The position numbers and the translations under genes were made by a program. The notes below the pieces were generated by a model that was not told the origin of the DNA, did not search any database, and saw only the letters and a program-made list of their open reading frames with translations. A stretch of DNA of 64,000 bases from Gnetum montanum (lineage: Eukaryota; Streptophyta; Gnetopsida; Gnetales; Gnetaceae): the NCBI GenBank assembly GCA_015680685.1, contig MNCI01002312.1, forward strand, positions 151,305 to 215,304, read 5' to 3'. Shown one piece after another: positions 43,740-55,493 of this stretch. How positions within the stretch are numbered: position 1 is the stretch's first letter; the number at the start of each line of letters is the position of its first letter.

Positions 43740-45803
43740 TGAAATTCAGATAGATGTTCATTATTTCAGATCTCTCCCTTGCAATCCAGTCATGGGGGAG
43801 ATGGCCACCTATGCTAATCATTTGGGGCCCTTAGTTCTTTTTAAGTTTTTGTTTTACATGTTTTTGTTTTACACATTTTTGTCTTACATGTTTTTGTTTT
43901 ATAATTTCTTTAACTTTTCTTGTTTTTGTTTTACAACTTTTCTTGTTTCATTTTTACAAATTTCTTCAACTTTTCTTGTTTTTATTTTTCAACATCATTA
44001 TACTTTTTCATTTTATGTGTGTGTGTGTGTGTGTGTGTGATCCATCCTATAAGTTCGTCACCCAATAATTCTTCGGAATAATGGTGTGAACTATTTTCAT
44101 GTTGATTGCTAATGTTTGGTTTTTACCTTTAAGTAATGATGTGGAAGCTAAGGTATGCTTCTTTTGATATGGCAGGCAATGAGTTCACTTCATCCATCCA
44201 TCCACAAAGTATATGGTCTCTCTTGGCTTGGAAATGTATAGTCCCTCATAATAAGAACTTTAACGAACCAGTGACTGGGCACTTCTCAAACTAAGGAAAG
44301 ACTCAAGGTTTGACAAGGGTGTGACTTCAAGGGAACTTGATGCTTATGTGTTGGCCATTCTCTTGGGTGCTTGGATGTTTTTTTCTCAAGTTTTCTTACC
44401 ATTATGATGTTACCCAGTTATTGGAAGCTGAGACAATAAAAATAACAAGTCTTTGCATGGTGTGGTTCTCACGCATAAAAACACAAAACACAAAAAAGAA
44501 AAAAACAGAAAAAAGAAAAAGTGAGAATTCAAAGCACACCCCTTAGACGAATAATCCCTTGGGCTACAAGCACTGGTTATGGAACCAAAAATGTTTCCTC
44601 TAACTAAGGCCCTTCTCGCTTCCCATTCTCTTCTCCTTGTTTCATCGGAATGGTGGTGGCTCTTTGGAGATGCATTCTGGTTACTTAAGTGGATGGTTCG
44701 GCCGAATGCATTGATGCGAAGTCACTGGATGTGGTTGGTTTGAGCCTGGAGTTCAAATGAGATTTGCCAAGTCACATTAATCATGAACTACATAAGGAGC
44801 TATATACGACCTTGTTCTTGAGACTCCACTTCATTCTCTTCTCTCCACACTTCTCTCCATTATTCACCTCATTGCCAGTTGTATCATTAGTGTATATTTT
44901 GGTAGATACATTGTTTTCTTTTTTGGTATATTCTTGTGGTTAAGACTTTAACTCTTGTTCCACATGACATTCTCAGAGCTTATGAACTCTTTGCATGTGG
45001 ATTTTTCAAGGCATTAAGGGCATGAGCCTGCTTTGGGGAGGACCCACTAACATTCCTATTTGGTGTACCAGTTAACTTATTTTCCATATCATTTTTGCAA
45101 TTAATTTTATTTTTTTCATTTCCATCTTAACATCGATTTCATCAATGCTATAGTTGTCTCTTTTTATCTATCTTTCTTATTCCTTTTCTTTCTCCATTCT
45201 AACGCTACCAGAGGTTCGCGATTAGTCATGGGGGTACGGGGCCCATTTTTTTCTATTTTCTCCTAGCCCCGATTATTTTGATTTTTTTCCTAACCCCTAC
45301 ACCTTCAATATTCATCATTAATATATCTCCAGATCTATATCAACCAAACCACAACTCAGCCAATAGACCTTTCACCAAATCAAGGTATTAATTACATGAT
45401 GATTCATTTACCCTTGCTAATAAAATATTGTGTTGTGTCTGCAGATGGTAATCATGCAACAATGGAGGGGATCTAGAAGGAACGCTTGGAATGGAGTAGC
45501 ACTAAAGTAGCTATGCAAGGAGAAAGAATGATGGTGCTCTTATGGATGGACAATGAAAGGCACAATCTTGGTGTTGGCAGTAGCAACACTTCTTTCTCTT
45601 TTCTCTCTCAGCTGCCAACTAAGGCTTGATGTTAATGTAATAAGGTGTTCACTCTTGTTGTTATGAACACCAGTTTTGTTGTGTCTTGTAATGGTGATCA
45701 ATTCATATGTCATCTCATTAGTTCCATTAAGTCAATAATCCCATACCTTCCTGATATTATTGTAAAGAACTCAAGGATGAGTTTTCATTTAGTCATGGGG
45801 GTA
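43740..45803 (+). other. 3' untranslated region of E', with T-rich tracts and a (TG)n microsatellite
   Basis: The start (GGGGGAGATGGCCACC, about 43793) matches 61402 in element E, fixing the pol deletion junction. Repeated TTTTTGTTTTACA-type units fill 43840-43990. (TG)n runs about 44016-44039. Blocks such as GTCTTTGCATGGTGTGGTT (44450) also occur in E at 62051. No gene seen from 44560 to 45803. A purine-rich TCATGGGGGTA precedes the 3' LTR. Confidence 0.6.
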
Positions 45804-46588
45804 TGGTGGGATGCGATATCGCATGAGCTGCGATATCGCGTATTCCCCTACTATCGCAGTGTGCCATCATATCTATAAATAAGAGGTGGCTCTCCCTTGT
45901 TTCCTCATCCTAGGCTAGACAGTAGGGAAACTCTGGCAAATTGATCACTCCAAAGATAGAATATTTTCCATGTGCCCGCGGTAGGAGTCCTAAAGTGAAC
46001 AGATCTTTATTCGAGCAAATATTGTACCTAAACACAAGTTTGTGTATGGAAATAAAGAGGAGATTCTTGGATAAACCTTGCAGTGCATGGAATAGGATTT
46101 TATTATTGTTATTTATTACTTGTTATTTCTTACCTGTTATTTACTATTTTCCTTCTCAACCCTTCTCTCCTAGTTAAGTGCCTCAGTATGACTGCTTCGA
46201 GCACGCGCGTTACACGTGGTGATCCCAGCAATGATTAGTGTTTGGTAGCCACGGTTGCATCAATTCAGAGTGTGTACGATAAGTGGGAATGGATGCTAAC
46301 ACTAGGTAATTTAAACTTAGTTCATTAGTTAGAGTTAGTAATTAGTTTCTCAACCCTTTACCTTGTTAGCATAGGAGACAAAAACATAAAAAACTATAAA
46401 AATCATATACCTCGGACTTACTTAACCATACACCGTGACAACTACAAGTAAGTATAGGAAGACAATGAATGATTAACCCTAAGTTTTCCATGGGGCGTGT
46501 AGGCACTTAATCTGCGGAGTTCAACCGGATCGCACGTGCTACGCTTGTATTCGTATGGTTGAGTGTAGGGGTATGTTTCCACTCATCA
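45804..46588 (+). repeat. 3' LTR of element E'
   Basis: TGGTGGGATGCGATATCGC at the start, TATA box CTATAAATAAG at 45873, end CCACTCATCA at 46588. Closely similar to 37825-38687 except for the shortened GATATC array. Confidence 0.85.
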
Positions 46589-46989
46589 ATAGTTTTAGGA
46601 CATGGTAGGCCTTATGTTTTAAAAGAAAACCTTTTTATGAATTTTTTATGTTTTTAAAATTTTTATAAGTATTTTTAGGTTTTAAATTTTTTGTCATATT
46701 TTTTATGGTTTATGTTCTTTGATAAAAAGGCATATAAGTCAAATTTTCAACAAGAGTAAATTTCAGGCTACAGGCAAAGTAAAGATTAAAACAAAGTGAA
46801 ACAAAGAAAAAAAATGATGCATACAAAATGTAAACTAGGCTATGGAAGGTTATAGGAAAAATGGGCTATATGGTTACAAGTGCAAGGACAAGAAAATCAA
46901 GGGGATGCATCAATTATGCAAGTATTTCCTAATCTTTGATAGATTTTAAAACATGTATGGCCTAATTTGCATAATTTTGTAGTCCCCAT
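46589..46989 (-). other. C' repeat remnant and AT-rich spacer
   Basis: One repeat unit (TTTTAGGACATGGTAGGCC) continues the array cut by E'. The remainder is AT-rich (TTTTTATG-type runs at 46630-46720) with no gene. Confidence 0.45.
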
Positions 46990-47519
46990 TTCCTTCACTC
47001 ACAATGTTGAAGGGGAGCTCTTTCTATGGGGAATTCATGGATCCATCATTGTTGGTCTTGGCCTCTTTTGTTTTCTCAGGCTTCTTGACTTTATGGTTGA
47101 CAGTAGGAGTTTCTTCCTAAAGCTCCACTTTAGACCCTTGTTCAATATTAACATTGTTGACTACCAAGGAAACTGCACTATCACCGTGGATGGTGATTTC
47201 ACCTTTCTCATAAGGTAGGTTCATCTCTTGATGGATCCATGAGGAAATCACTTGTAATTAAGCTAACCAAGGCCTTCCCAAGATAACGTTGAACCTTGGT
47301 GTTTCCTCCACCACCAAGAAATTGGCCATTATGGGGAATTGCTTCCTTGCCATAAAGTCTAAAGAAATTGAGCCTTATATGGCTACCCAAGATTTTTTGA
47401 AGGACTTAAGAGTGGTTGTTATGGTATGTTACCTTTGCTCTGTTAGGCCTAGATATCCCACAATGGTGTAAGGTATTACGTTTGTTGTGGCTTCATTATT
47501 CATTAGCATCAAAGTGTCA
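46990..47519 (-). pseudogene. Protease region of element C' (minus strand, truncated by E)
   Basis: Minus strand reads NVIPYTIVGYLGL, FPIMANFLVVEETPRFNVIL with GRPWLA, then SWIHQEMNLPYEKGEITIHG and VVNNVNIEQGSKVEL. It matches element C at 11025-11260 (VEEMPRFNFILGRSWLAQL, HQEIHLPYIDREVMIFGD, NNIDIEQG). This fixes the orientation of C'. The N-terminal part with the catalytic Asp is cut off by element E at 47520. Two stops are internal. Confidence 0.75.
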
Positions 47520-48417
47520 TGTTGATAGGCCCCCATTGATGCAGCCTCATCGATCATGCCTTGTTTAGATGGTGTTGCCTCATTGACATAGTGTTAGTTG
47601 CATTGACAAGGCCCTGTCGACATAGCCGTAGAGCAAAAACTATAAATACAAGCTACTAGCTGTTTTTATGAGCATCCAATTCATAGTAGTAGCCAAACTC
47701 TTGTAGTTTTCACATTTGAAAGTTAGAATATTTTCCCGAGTGTCCACAATAAGAGTCATTGAGTATATGGATTATTATTTGAGCATTTTTGTACTTGAGC
47801 ATGATAGTGTGTATGGTAATAAAGACAAGCTTTTTGATAAATCTTGTAGCATTCTAGATAGTTTAGATATTTATTCATGCATTTAATGCTTTTAATTAAT
47901 TATTTAATGTTTTCTAGAAATTAATCTAATTAAGTGAGATAAGCTAGATATATTAAATACATAAGTATGATTACTTGAAGCATAACATGTGTTTGCATGG
48001 TAATCCCAGCAGTGTTATTACTTAGTGCACCTAGTAGCATAGCACTTCGTAACCCAACAGTGGATATCTAGGTTTAGGACATGTACAGAAAGTGGGACTA
48101 AATGCTTATGTTAGGATTAGCTAGAGACAAGTTAGTTAATTACATAAAATTAGTCATTAAATTACTTTATCTCTCTCTTCAAGCACCAAAGAACATAAAA
48201 CATAAAATGACAAAAATCATATGCCTCAATTACACTTAACCATACCTTTATACTTCACAAGTGTAGTTGGGAAGACAATTGACAACCTTAGGGCAAGATT
48301 CACTTCCTAGAAAACTAGTGCACTAGAAACTAGAGAGTCCATGGAATTTGACTAGATCATGCATGAATGATTTGTGATTCATATGGTTGAGAATAGGGGT
48401 ACCTTCACTGCTCATTA
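47520..48417 (+). repeat. 5' LTR of element E
   Basis: TGTTGATAGGCCCCC at the start, TATA box CTATAAATAC at 47639-47648, end CACTGCTCATTA. The R/U5 part follows the E' LTR closely (AGAATATTTTCC, AATAAAGA, TTGATAAA..TTG blocks). The U3 lacks the GATATC array. Confidence 0.75.
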
Positions 48418-48418
48418 T

Positions 48419-48436
48419 TGGTGTCATTGCCATGGA
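48419..48436 (+). other. Primer binding site of element E
   Basis: TGGTGTCATTGCCATGGA, the decayed counterpart of TGGCATCGTTGCCGGGTG in E'. Confidence 0.6.
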
Positions 48437-48599
48437 CTCTATAATGTGTTTTATCTAGGTATAGTGAATATCATTAATATCATTATAAGAACCCCAAGGT
48501 TAATATCATTCCTAGATAATATAACTATAAAAGAACATTGACACTTTGTTTGTTTGCAAAATTTCTTCTTCTCACAGGTGAAATGATACAAAACTGCAA

Positions 48600-50990
48600 G
48601 TTCCACAAGAGTGCAAAGTAGTATATACTCATCCGGATGAGTTTTTGCTTGATTTTACCTTCATTCTACATCATGATGAGCAACTGCAATGGCATGATAT
48701 GGAATGCAACATTGTATTTCCCCCTAATTGATCAGCGCCTAGGATGCTACTTCAAATACTTAAGAAGTTATACATCCATGATCTTTAAGAGGAGTACATT
48801 GTGTAGGATTATGACTTCCAGGACCACCATCCCACTGACACATAGTGCAAAAGAGATTGACATTAGGAGAGGCATCATGAAGATGCTAAGGGGAAATGGT
48901 CACTAATATCTTTTTCCTACTAAATCAAGATGACAATGAGGATCCTCCCTTTGAGGGCTGTCAACATGAAAGTTCTCTGCCCTTGGTTACTCATGATGAG
49001 AATGTAACCTTGAACCAACACTCTACAATCCATAATTCAATTTTAAATAAAGATGGTAGTCAAGGAAAGGGATCGAACAAGCATCAAGATGATACAAAAA
49101 ATAATGAATGTGGTCATGATACCCAAGGGGGAGTTGGTAGATTTTATGGTGGAAGTAGTTCTCCTGTCTCTTCCTTCTCTTCATCTACATTTGCTTCTTC
49201 TTCCTCTTCTGATTTTAAAAGGCACCATAGAAGGAACAACTGTGATGGAGGTGAGCATTGAGGTAATACTACTAATTGCCATGCCCATAATAATCAAAGA
49301 GGTAGTTAATATTTTAGAGGTAGTTAAGATGATGATGATGAGCCTTTTTTGGTGACTTGAAGCAAGCTTAACATTGCAGAGGTAGTTAAGATTCCAAATA
49401 GGCATGTGAAAGATAGTCAGATCAAGTGCTTAAACATGAACAATGTGTCAAGATTTGAGGGGGGATATAACACTTATCCACAGACACATCTACAAGCTTT
49501 CCACAATGGTTGTGCTTTATAGAACATTGATAATGATTGGCAGAAACTCAAGCTATTCCCTAGGACACTCATCAAAGAGGCTAAAAGCTGGTACCAGTCT
49601 TTGGAACCAAAATTCATTCGTAGATGAAGTATAATTCTTGAACTATTGAGTGATAAATACTAGATGTACTTGAGCATGTCCAACCTAAGAAGACAAATCC
49701 AAGGCTAAAAAAAAGGAATACATGAACCCTTAGATGCCACCATGGGTAGATACTACTCCTTCTTACATTGATGCCATGGCCATGGTTATTCTTAAAGAAA
49801 ACAACTTTGCCACATCATAGATGGGCTTAGAGTAAAAAAAAAAAGAACTCTTGAGGTTTATGCCCAAGGGAGATTATCTGATTTAAGAGCTTATGAAATA
49901 CAAGGTTGATAGAACAAGTTGCAAAATAAGAAGGCGAATTGTGAAAAAGAGAAAATGTAGAAGAATATAATAGGGATCCTTCTATTAGAAAAAGAGAGAT
50001 TCAATTTTGTGACAAGGAGAAGTCACCACTTGATAAAGTGGTGAACAAGAAAACCTTTCCCATCCAAAAATCTATGTTTGATATTTTGGAAAAGGCTAAT
50101 AAATTATGGAAATTTTTGGATGAAAATTTCCAAACTTCTATGAAGATTATTTAAGAATCTAAAGAGAAAAATAGTAACTATAACTGCAGGAGGTAGAAAG
50201 AAGCTGAATATGCCTACTAGAGAGGAAAGGACAAAGCTTCTATAGTAGAAGTTGTGGAGATAAAATTTGATGATGATATTGGTTGTGACATTTGTCAATA
50301 TGAACATCCTCAAGGATGTTGTCCTATGGTGTCACACTTACAAGAGTCCAGGATGTACACATTGAATTCTCAACTAGCACAAAGGCAAGCACCCAAGGCA
50401 ATCCTAAGTAGTTCCAACAACAACAACAAGCTTACTACCCAAGTGGAGCCCCACCACAACCATATGAATAATATCAATAATGGCACCAATCACAATCATG
50501 GAAAATGCCACTTCCAAGACAATAGTACCCTTTTAGGCAACCATATCCATACAAGCACTATGTTCAACAACCTATTTCTCCAAGAAGTTCTACAAGCCAC
50601 ACCTCATTTTAGCATCACTATTAACCTCTAGAGTACCATTAAACTCATTCATCATCTACTTAAGGAAAACACCCATACCCATACCACCCTCTGCATCTAT
50701 CTACACACATCCCTCTACCCTCAACCTAGTTACCTTTTGTTTCATCCATGCAGGGTGAAATTCCACCACAACCATAGTAATGAAATGCTACAAGGGTTGT
50801 ACATTCATAATTAGCTTTTCAACCGAGTGGTTTGGATAATCAATCTAAAAAATGATCATTTTTTGGTCCAATAGTTCTCCCAAACCCTCAAAACCTAATG
50901 TGGCTAGTCATCCTATATCCCCAACACCCTCATCCTCTACATCAAATATCTTCAAGTGCCCTTCAAACCAAACACCACCTCAAATATGCA
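48600..50990 (+). pseudogene. gag of element E (broken)
   Basis: Starts with VVYTHPDEFLLDFTFILHHD-like sequence matching E' at about 40580. The core near 49490-49870 (FHNGCAL, NIDNDWQKLKLFPRTLIKEA) is more decayed than in E'. The zinc-knuckle-like CDICQYEHPQGCC lies from 50284, then a Gln/Asn/Pro-rich tail. Its end is interrupted at 50992 by element D. Many stops. Confidence 0.75.
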
Positions 50991-50992
50991 CT

Positions 50993-52044
50993 TGTTGATG
51001 TCAACACTCCAATGCTCTCATGGGGCCATGATTATCAACATCTCTATCTCTCTCTCTTAATAACAACAATAAAAATCATGTGAGTAGTTGGTGTTTAAAC
51101 TATCAGGTGGTGGTCAATCATTAATGGTAACAATTACAATCATTAATGATGATAGTTACAATCATTAATGATGATAGTTACAATCATTAATGGTAACAAT
51201 TACAATCATTAATGGTGGTAGTTGTGATCGTTAATGGTGGTAGTTATGATCGTTAATGGTGGTAGCTTCGAACATTAATGGTAGATGTTTTGGAAGTTAT
51301 GGACATAGTGGACACTTAAATTAGAGAACATAGATATCATTATGGATGGCCGTAGTGGCTATAAAATTAGTCTAGAGGGGGGGNNNNNNNNNNNGGGCTT
51401 TTGAAGGAGGAAGGGGAAAGAGTCTCAAAAATAGACTCTAGCTATTAGTCAAGAGGGGCAGCTTCCTCTTCACTAAGCAATAGTTTTCTCTTTTCTTTTA
51501 TTTTTTGTATAGGTTTCTAGTTGATCTTCGAGAAGGGTCCAAGCCAAGAGCCAGTGGCTCAAAATTGGATCCTTGTGGGTCTTCTCAATGATGGCAGAAG
51601 CTTGTCATGATGGTGCAGACATGGGTGAATGATCTTCCTCTATGCAGTGGTGCACAAAAGGTGGAAAATTGTAGTAGGCTTCAAGAGCTACAGTTGCTAC
51701 CCTATGCAGACTGTAGTAGGTAGTCTCTTTCACTCTCTCTCCCTCTCTCGTGGCAATCATGGTCTTCCTACCTAGCAGTGGATTCCATTGGCAATCATAG
51801 AGCAGTAGCATCAGCAAGACCAGGGAAAATTTAGTTTTTTTAATTACTTATTGTATTGAAGATAATTATTTAATTTAAATTCTAGATTTCTTTCTAGTTT
51901 ATTATTTGCAAAAGGTCACATAGCCCTCTCCAGCTAAGACTATTCTCAGGTTTCCATACCCATACGGGAGGCACCCTAGGCATTAGTCTCCTAAAATAAG
52001 TTTTCTTTCTCGATGTTGGTATGACCAAAATTTATGCATCAACA
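50993..52044 (+). repeat. 5' LTR of element D (contains an assembly gap)
   Basis: TGTTGATGTCAACACTCC at the start, ATTTATGCATCAACA at the end, TATA box GGCTATAAAATTAG at 51357-51370. Eleven N at 51384-51394 follow a G run. The 3' LTR has no extra sequence there, so the gap is probably small. Confidence 0.9.
51113..51290 (+). repeat. Tandem repeat CAATCATTAATGGTGATAGTTA in the D LTR
   Basis: About eight units of 21-22 bases, with ATCATTAATG the most constant part, just upstream of the TATA box. The 3' LTR has a similar but more decayed array at about 56803-56965. Confidence 0.8.
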
Positions 52045-52050
52045 TCTTTT

Positions 52051-52068
52051 TGGTACTAGAAGGAGGGC
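52051..52068 (+). other. Primer binding site of element D
   Basis: TGGTACTAGAAGGAGGGC six bases after the LTR end. Confidence 0.6.
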
Positions 52069-52757
52069 CTTTTCCCAACCTTTTATTTATCAGTTTTTTT
52101 TGTCGTTTCTTTGACCATTGTTATCCCATTTTCTAAAATATTTATTTTCTATCCTTTTCGAGTCCCTATTCTATTTTTATTTCTTGAAAATTTTTATTTT
52201 TCTTGTTTCAAACTTGTTTTATTTAAATTCCTATTTTTAGCCATTGCCTTCAAAAATATTTTTAAAGAATTTTCAAGCCTTTTTTTTTCTTGTTCTTAGA
52301 AGTTCGTTTCTTGAAAACTTTTGGGTCTCATCACCCATTTTTCTTTAATTTTTTTCCTTGTTGTTTTTTTTTTTAAATCCTTGTTTCTAATCCCATTTTT
52401 GAATCTATGTTTTGGTGGTCCTTAACTTAATCTTGGGTTAGGTAAGGTGGTTTTATTTGATTATGCAATTTTAGGTTTATTTTCCTAAAATCTTGCATTT
52501 TATTCTTTTCCCTTTTAATTTTATAAGTATTTTAATTTTATACATTTATTTTTCTTTTCAAAAAATATATATATCTTTCTAATATTTTATTTTTTTATGC
52601 AATTTCATAGTTTTATTCTAACAATTATAATTTATAGTTCTATTTTATGAGTGAACTCTCCTCTGCTTCTAACCAACCAATCACTAGTCTCTTTGCATTA
52701 AGAAAACAACAAGCCTCACATTTTTCAAGTTTTATTCCTAGGAGAACTTGAACTAGG
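52069..52757 (+). other. Leader of element D, no gene
   Basis: T-rich, with TTTTTATTTTTCTTG-type runs. No protein recognised. Gag begins at 52758. Confidence 0.5.
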
Positions 52758-55493
52758 ATGGCAGCCAATCAACTCCTGGCATCCTTGGCCAGTAACTCCT
52801 TTAACTTTACTAACTACCAAGAAATCCCAAAGTCACTCCAGAACATAAATTTGTTCTACGATCCTACAAACCCTACTAGTGATGCCTACCAACATATATA
52901 ATGTTTTGAAACCTTACTAGGCATCCACAACATTGTCCAAAACAATGTGTCATGTAGGGTATTTGTGATAAATTTTAGAACCAAAGCAACCAAATGGTTT
53001 CTAATGCTCCACAATGCCTCTATTAACTCATGGAAAAAGTTCAAAAATAACTTTTTGATCCAATTTAACAAATTCACAAGCCTTGCCATAGCATCTATCA
53101 ATTTCACCAACTTAAGAAAGCTACTTAGGGAAAATATTAGGGATTACAATCTAAGATTCCTTCACCAACTTGCCTATGTGCCAAGTGAGATGCATCCACA
53201 ACTCGATGGCACCCTCAACTTTTACCTTTCTACCATCGATCCATTCTTTTCCTATGCCATCAAATTGGACCCTAACATAATAGAAATATAGGGAGAAATG
53301 GCTAAATCTATGGAGCTAGAACAAATTACCCTTATGAACAACATTCAAACCTAGTTTGGAATGATGAGCATTAGCAATCCTATGCAACCTAGTCCTCTAC
53401 CTCTACCAACTTTCCCAATGACAAACACTATGTTCCAAACTCACATTCAGCTTCAAATGGCTCAGCCAAAAAATAGTTATTTTCAAGGTCCCACATCTTC
53501 TCCATTCCTACCATCTAACACTGGTTTGAATGAGGATTAATCAAAGGCCTTAGTTCAGTCCATCATAAACCCAAATGAGGTACCTAATCCTATTGAACCC
53601 CCAAGTCATACTCAAATGATCCAAATACTAAATTCACTTCAAAAAATTTCCAACAAAGTAGTTGAACTAAAGTGAAACAACAACAAGGGTCCTATAGAAC
53701 TAGAAAAGCCTAGTTCATCAGTCAATTATTGTTACCTCCACAACACTAGGAAACATTCTGAGAAGACTTGTCCCCAATTTTTAGCATTATATGGCAACAA
53801 TACCCAAGGTCAAAAAAATGGAAAACCTCCTATTATGGTCTGTAATGTACCTCATGAAATAGAAAATGAAGAGGTTTCCTCATTAGAGTAAGTTATGGTA
53901 AACAACCCTAACCCACCTATTGCTTACTACCATAGACTTACTAACATTATGAACAACCCACAACAACAAACTAGGACTAACCCTTACACTCCTCCAAACA
54001 GAATAGCTCCTAGTCAAAGTAACATAAATACTCAAATTGGGTCATCTTAAACAAACGCTCCACAACAATCAAACCCACCTTCTATACTTAGAAGAACTCC
54101 ACCTCAACAAGAAGCTAAAGATAAACATAAGACTTACGATCTAGTTGAGGATTTGAAAAAAATTAAAGCTAACATCTCAATGTATTACCTTTTACAATTT
54201 AACAAAATGAAAGAGGTAGTTCAAGAGATAGTTCATACACCTAAAAGTAGAAAAGAAAAATCTGCAATCCTCGAAAGGCAAGTTCACTTCATAGAAAGTC
54301 CTAACACATTATTAGTACAAAATGTAAACAATTCCATGATGAGCAAGAAAGAGCAGCCTCCTTTCCTAACAACTCTAATTATTTTAGGAAAGAATGTTCA
54401 CAATTGTTTGATGGATTTTGGAGTGACTGTCAGTGTCATGCCACTTGAGGTATGTAAGACTTTAGGAGCACAAATCATACCACAAATGAAAAATGTGATT
54501 CAACTCGATGGGTCCAATGTACCTATAGTAGGGCCATTAAAAGGAGTGAAAGTGCAAGTTAAAAAATACCCTACGTTCACATGTTACAAAAATATCCTAG
54601 TAGTTGACATGTCACCTACCTATGGTGTGCTCCTATCTAGGACTTTTAGAAATAAGTTTGGGGCCTTCTTTAGGTTAGATTTTTTAGAATTATTAAACCA
54701 TATCAAAGGAAAATATGAATACATGACTATACCTCAAGAACCCTTCTACAAACAAGTAGTTACAACCTTGGATCAACAAAATCAATCTTTGGAAGATCAA
54801 AATGTTAATCTTTATGTCGAGCTAATTGAGGTTGAGCATAGTGAATATGTTGAAAATGACTATGTGAGTGGAACTACAAAACATCCTATCTCTCATGCAG
54901 ATCCCATCCAATCCTATCAAAGTTCTAGAGAAGGTAAAGAAAGCTATGGAGACACATTGCCTTATCAACAACATGATGGATGTCATCTAAGTGATCCACC
55001 ACCTTTAGGGGAAGATAAATATGTAAGTAAAACCCTACCTTTTAAAACATTTGAAGGTGTGCTAAATTTTAACAACACATCCATGGAACATTCTCCTAGA
55101 AAGGCTATATCTGATGTCCCACCAAGACCTAAACCTATCATTGAAACTTATCTTAAAGGAAGACTTGATACAAGCAAGTTAATATTAGGTCTTGATTTTC
55201 ATAATCTTAAGCATTGAAAAATTGTTAAACAACGTCTTGACATGAAGCACATTGGTGAAGTCTTTAAGATAGGAGACCTAGTCTCGAAAAAAGGTAGAAC
55301 ATTTAACCAAGAAAATCTTCAAGGTAAGTTCTCTCCTATGTGGTTAGGCCCATTTCAAATTAAAGACATTATTGGCTCCAATGTGTACAAGGTTGCTGAT
55401 GTGAAAGGACATAAGTTACCTAGAAATTTTAATGCATTCCATCCAAAGCATTTCTACTCAAGTGCCCCACGTGGACACCTAGTAGATTCTTAG
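52758..55493 (+). pseudogene. gag-protease-integrase tail polyprotein of element D, one frame
   Basis: From ATG 52758 (MAANQLLASLAS) a single frame runs 911 codons to TAG 55493 with about eight in-frame stops and no frameshift. Gag core: NFRTKATKWFLMLHNASI, NSWKKFKNNFLIQFNKF, REN-IRDYNLRFLHQLAY. Knuckle-like CYLHNTRKHSEKTC lies near 53730. Protease: FLTTLIILGKNVHNCLMDFG (Asp at 54414; DFG replaces DSG) and YGVLLSRTFRNKFGAFF. From about 54760 an acidic linker leads to FKIGDLVSKKGRTF, WLGPFQIKDIIGSN and FNAFHPKHFY. The whole RT-to-integrase core has been removed in frame. The uninterrupted part 54153-55214 has 354 codons. Confidence 0.85.

Larger units (their letters stand above)
37825..46588 (+). 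mobile_element. Element E': non-autonomous Athila-like gag-protease element
   Basis: Two LTRs (37825-38687 and 45804-46588) of high similarity, PBS TGGCATCGTTGCCGGGTG at 38689, gag, protease, then a jump to 3' untranslated sequence at about 43740. RT, RNase H and integrase are absent. In the relative E these fill about 58560-61330. Flanks GTAGT (before 37825) and ATAGT (after 46588) form a probable target-site duplication with one mismatch. The target is the repeat array of C'. Another LTR-like insertion probably lies at about 38731-40400. Confidence 0.85.
24844..47519 (-). mobile_element. Element C': Tat-type element on the minus strand, with nested insertions
   Basis: Reading on the minus strand: protease (47519-46990), ACTGGC-type repeats (46625-46589 and 37824-37640), the antisense gene (therefore plus-strand, 28100-37362), repeat-bearing spacer, then PPT (25849-25837) and LTR start (25836). 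RT to integrase should lie between about 28000 and 26000 but were not recognised, so they are deleted or too decayed. E' (37825-46588) and the gene-fragment insertion (33572-37204) sit inside it, and E (47520) cuts its protease. Element C borders its LTR at 24843. Confidence 0.6.

Noticed and set aside
47208-47471. Plus-strand ORFs in the C' protease region
   Set aside because: The minus strand carries the conserved protease sequence; the plus-strand reading has no known domain.
51113-51290. CRISPR-like array
   Set aside because: Units are contiguous with no unique spacers, and the array is within a plant LTR.
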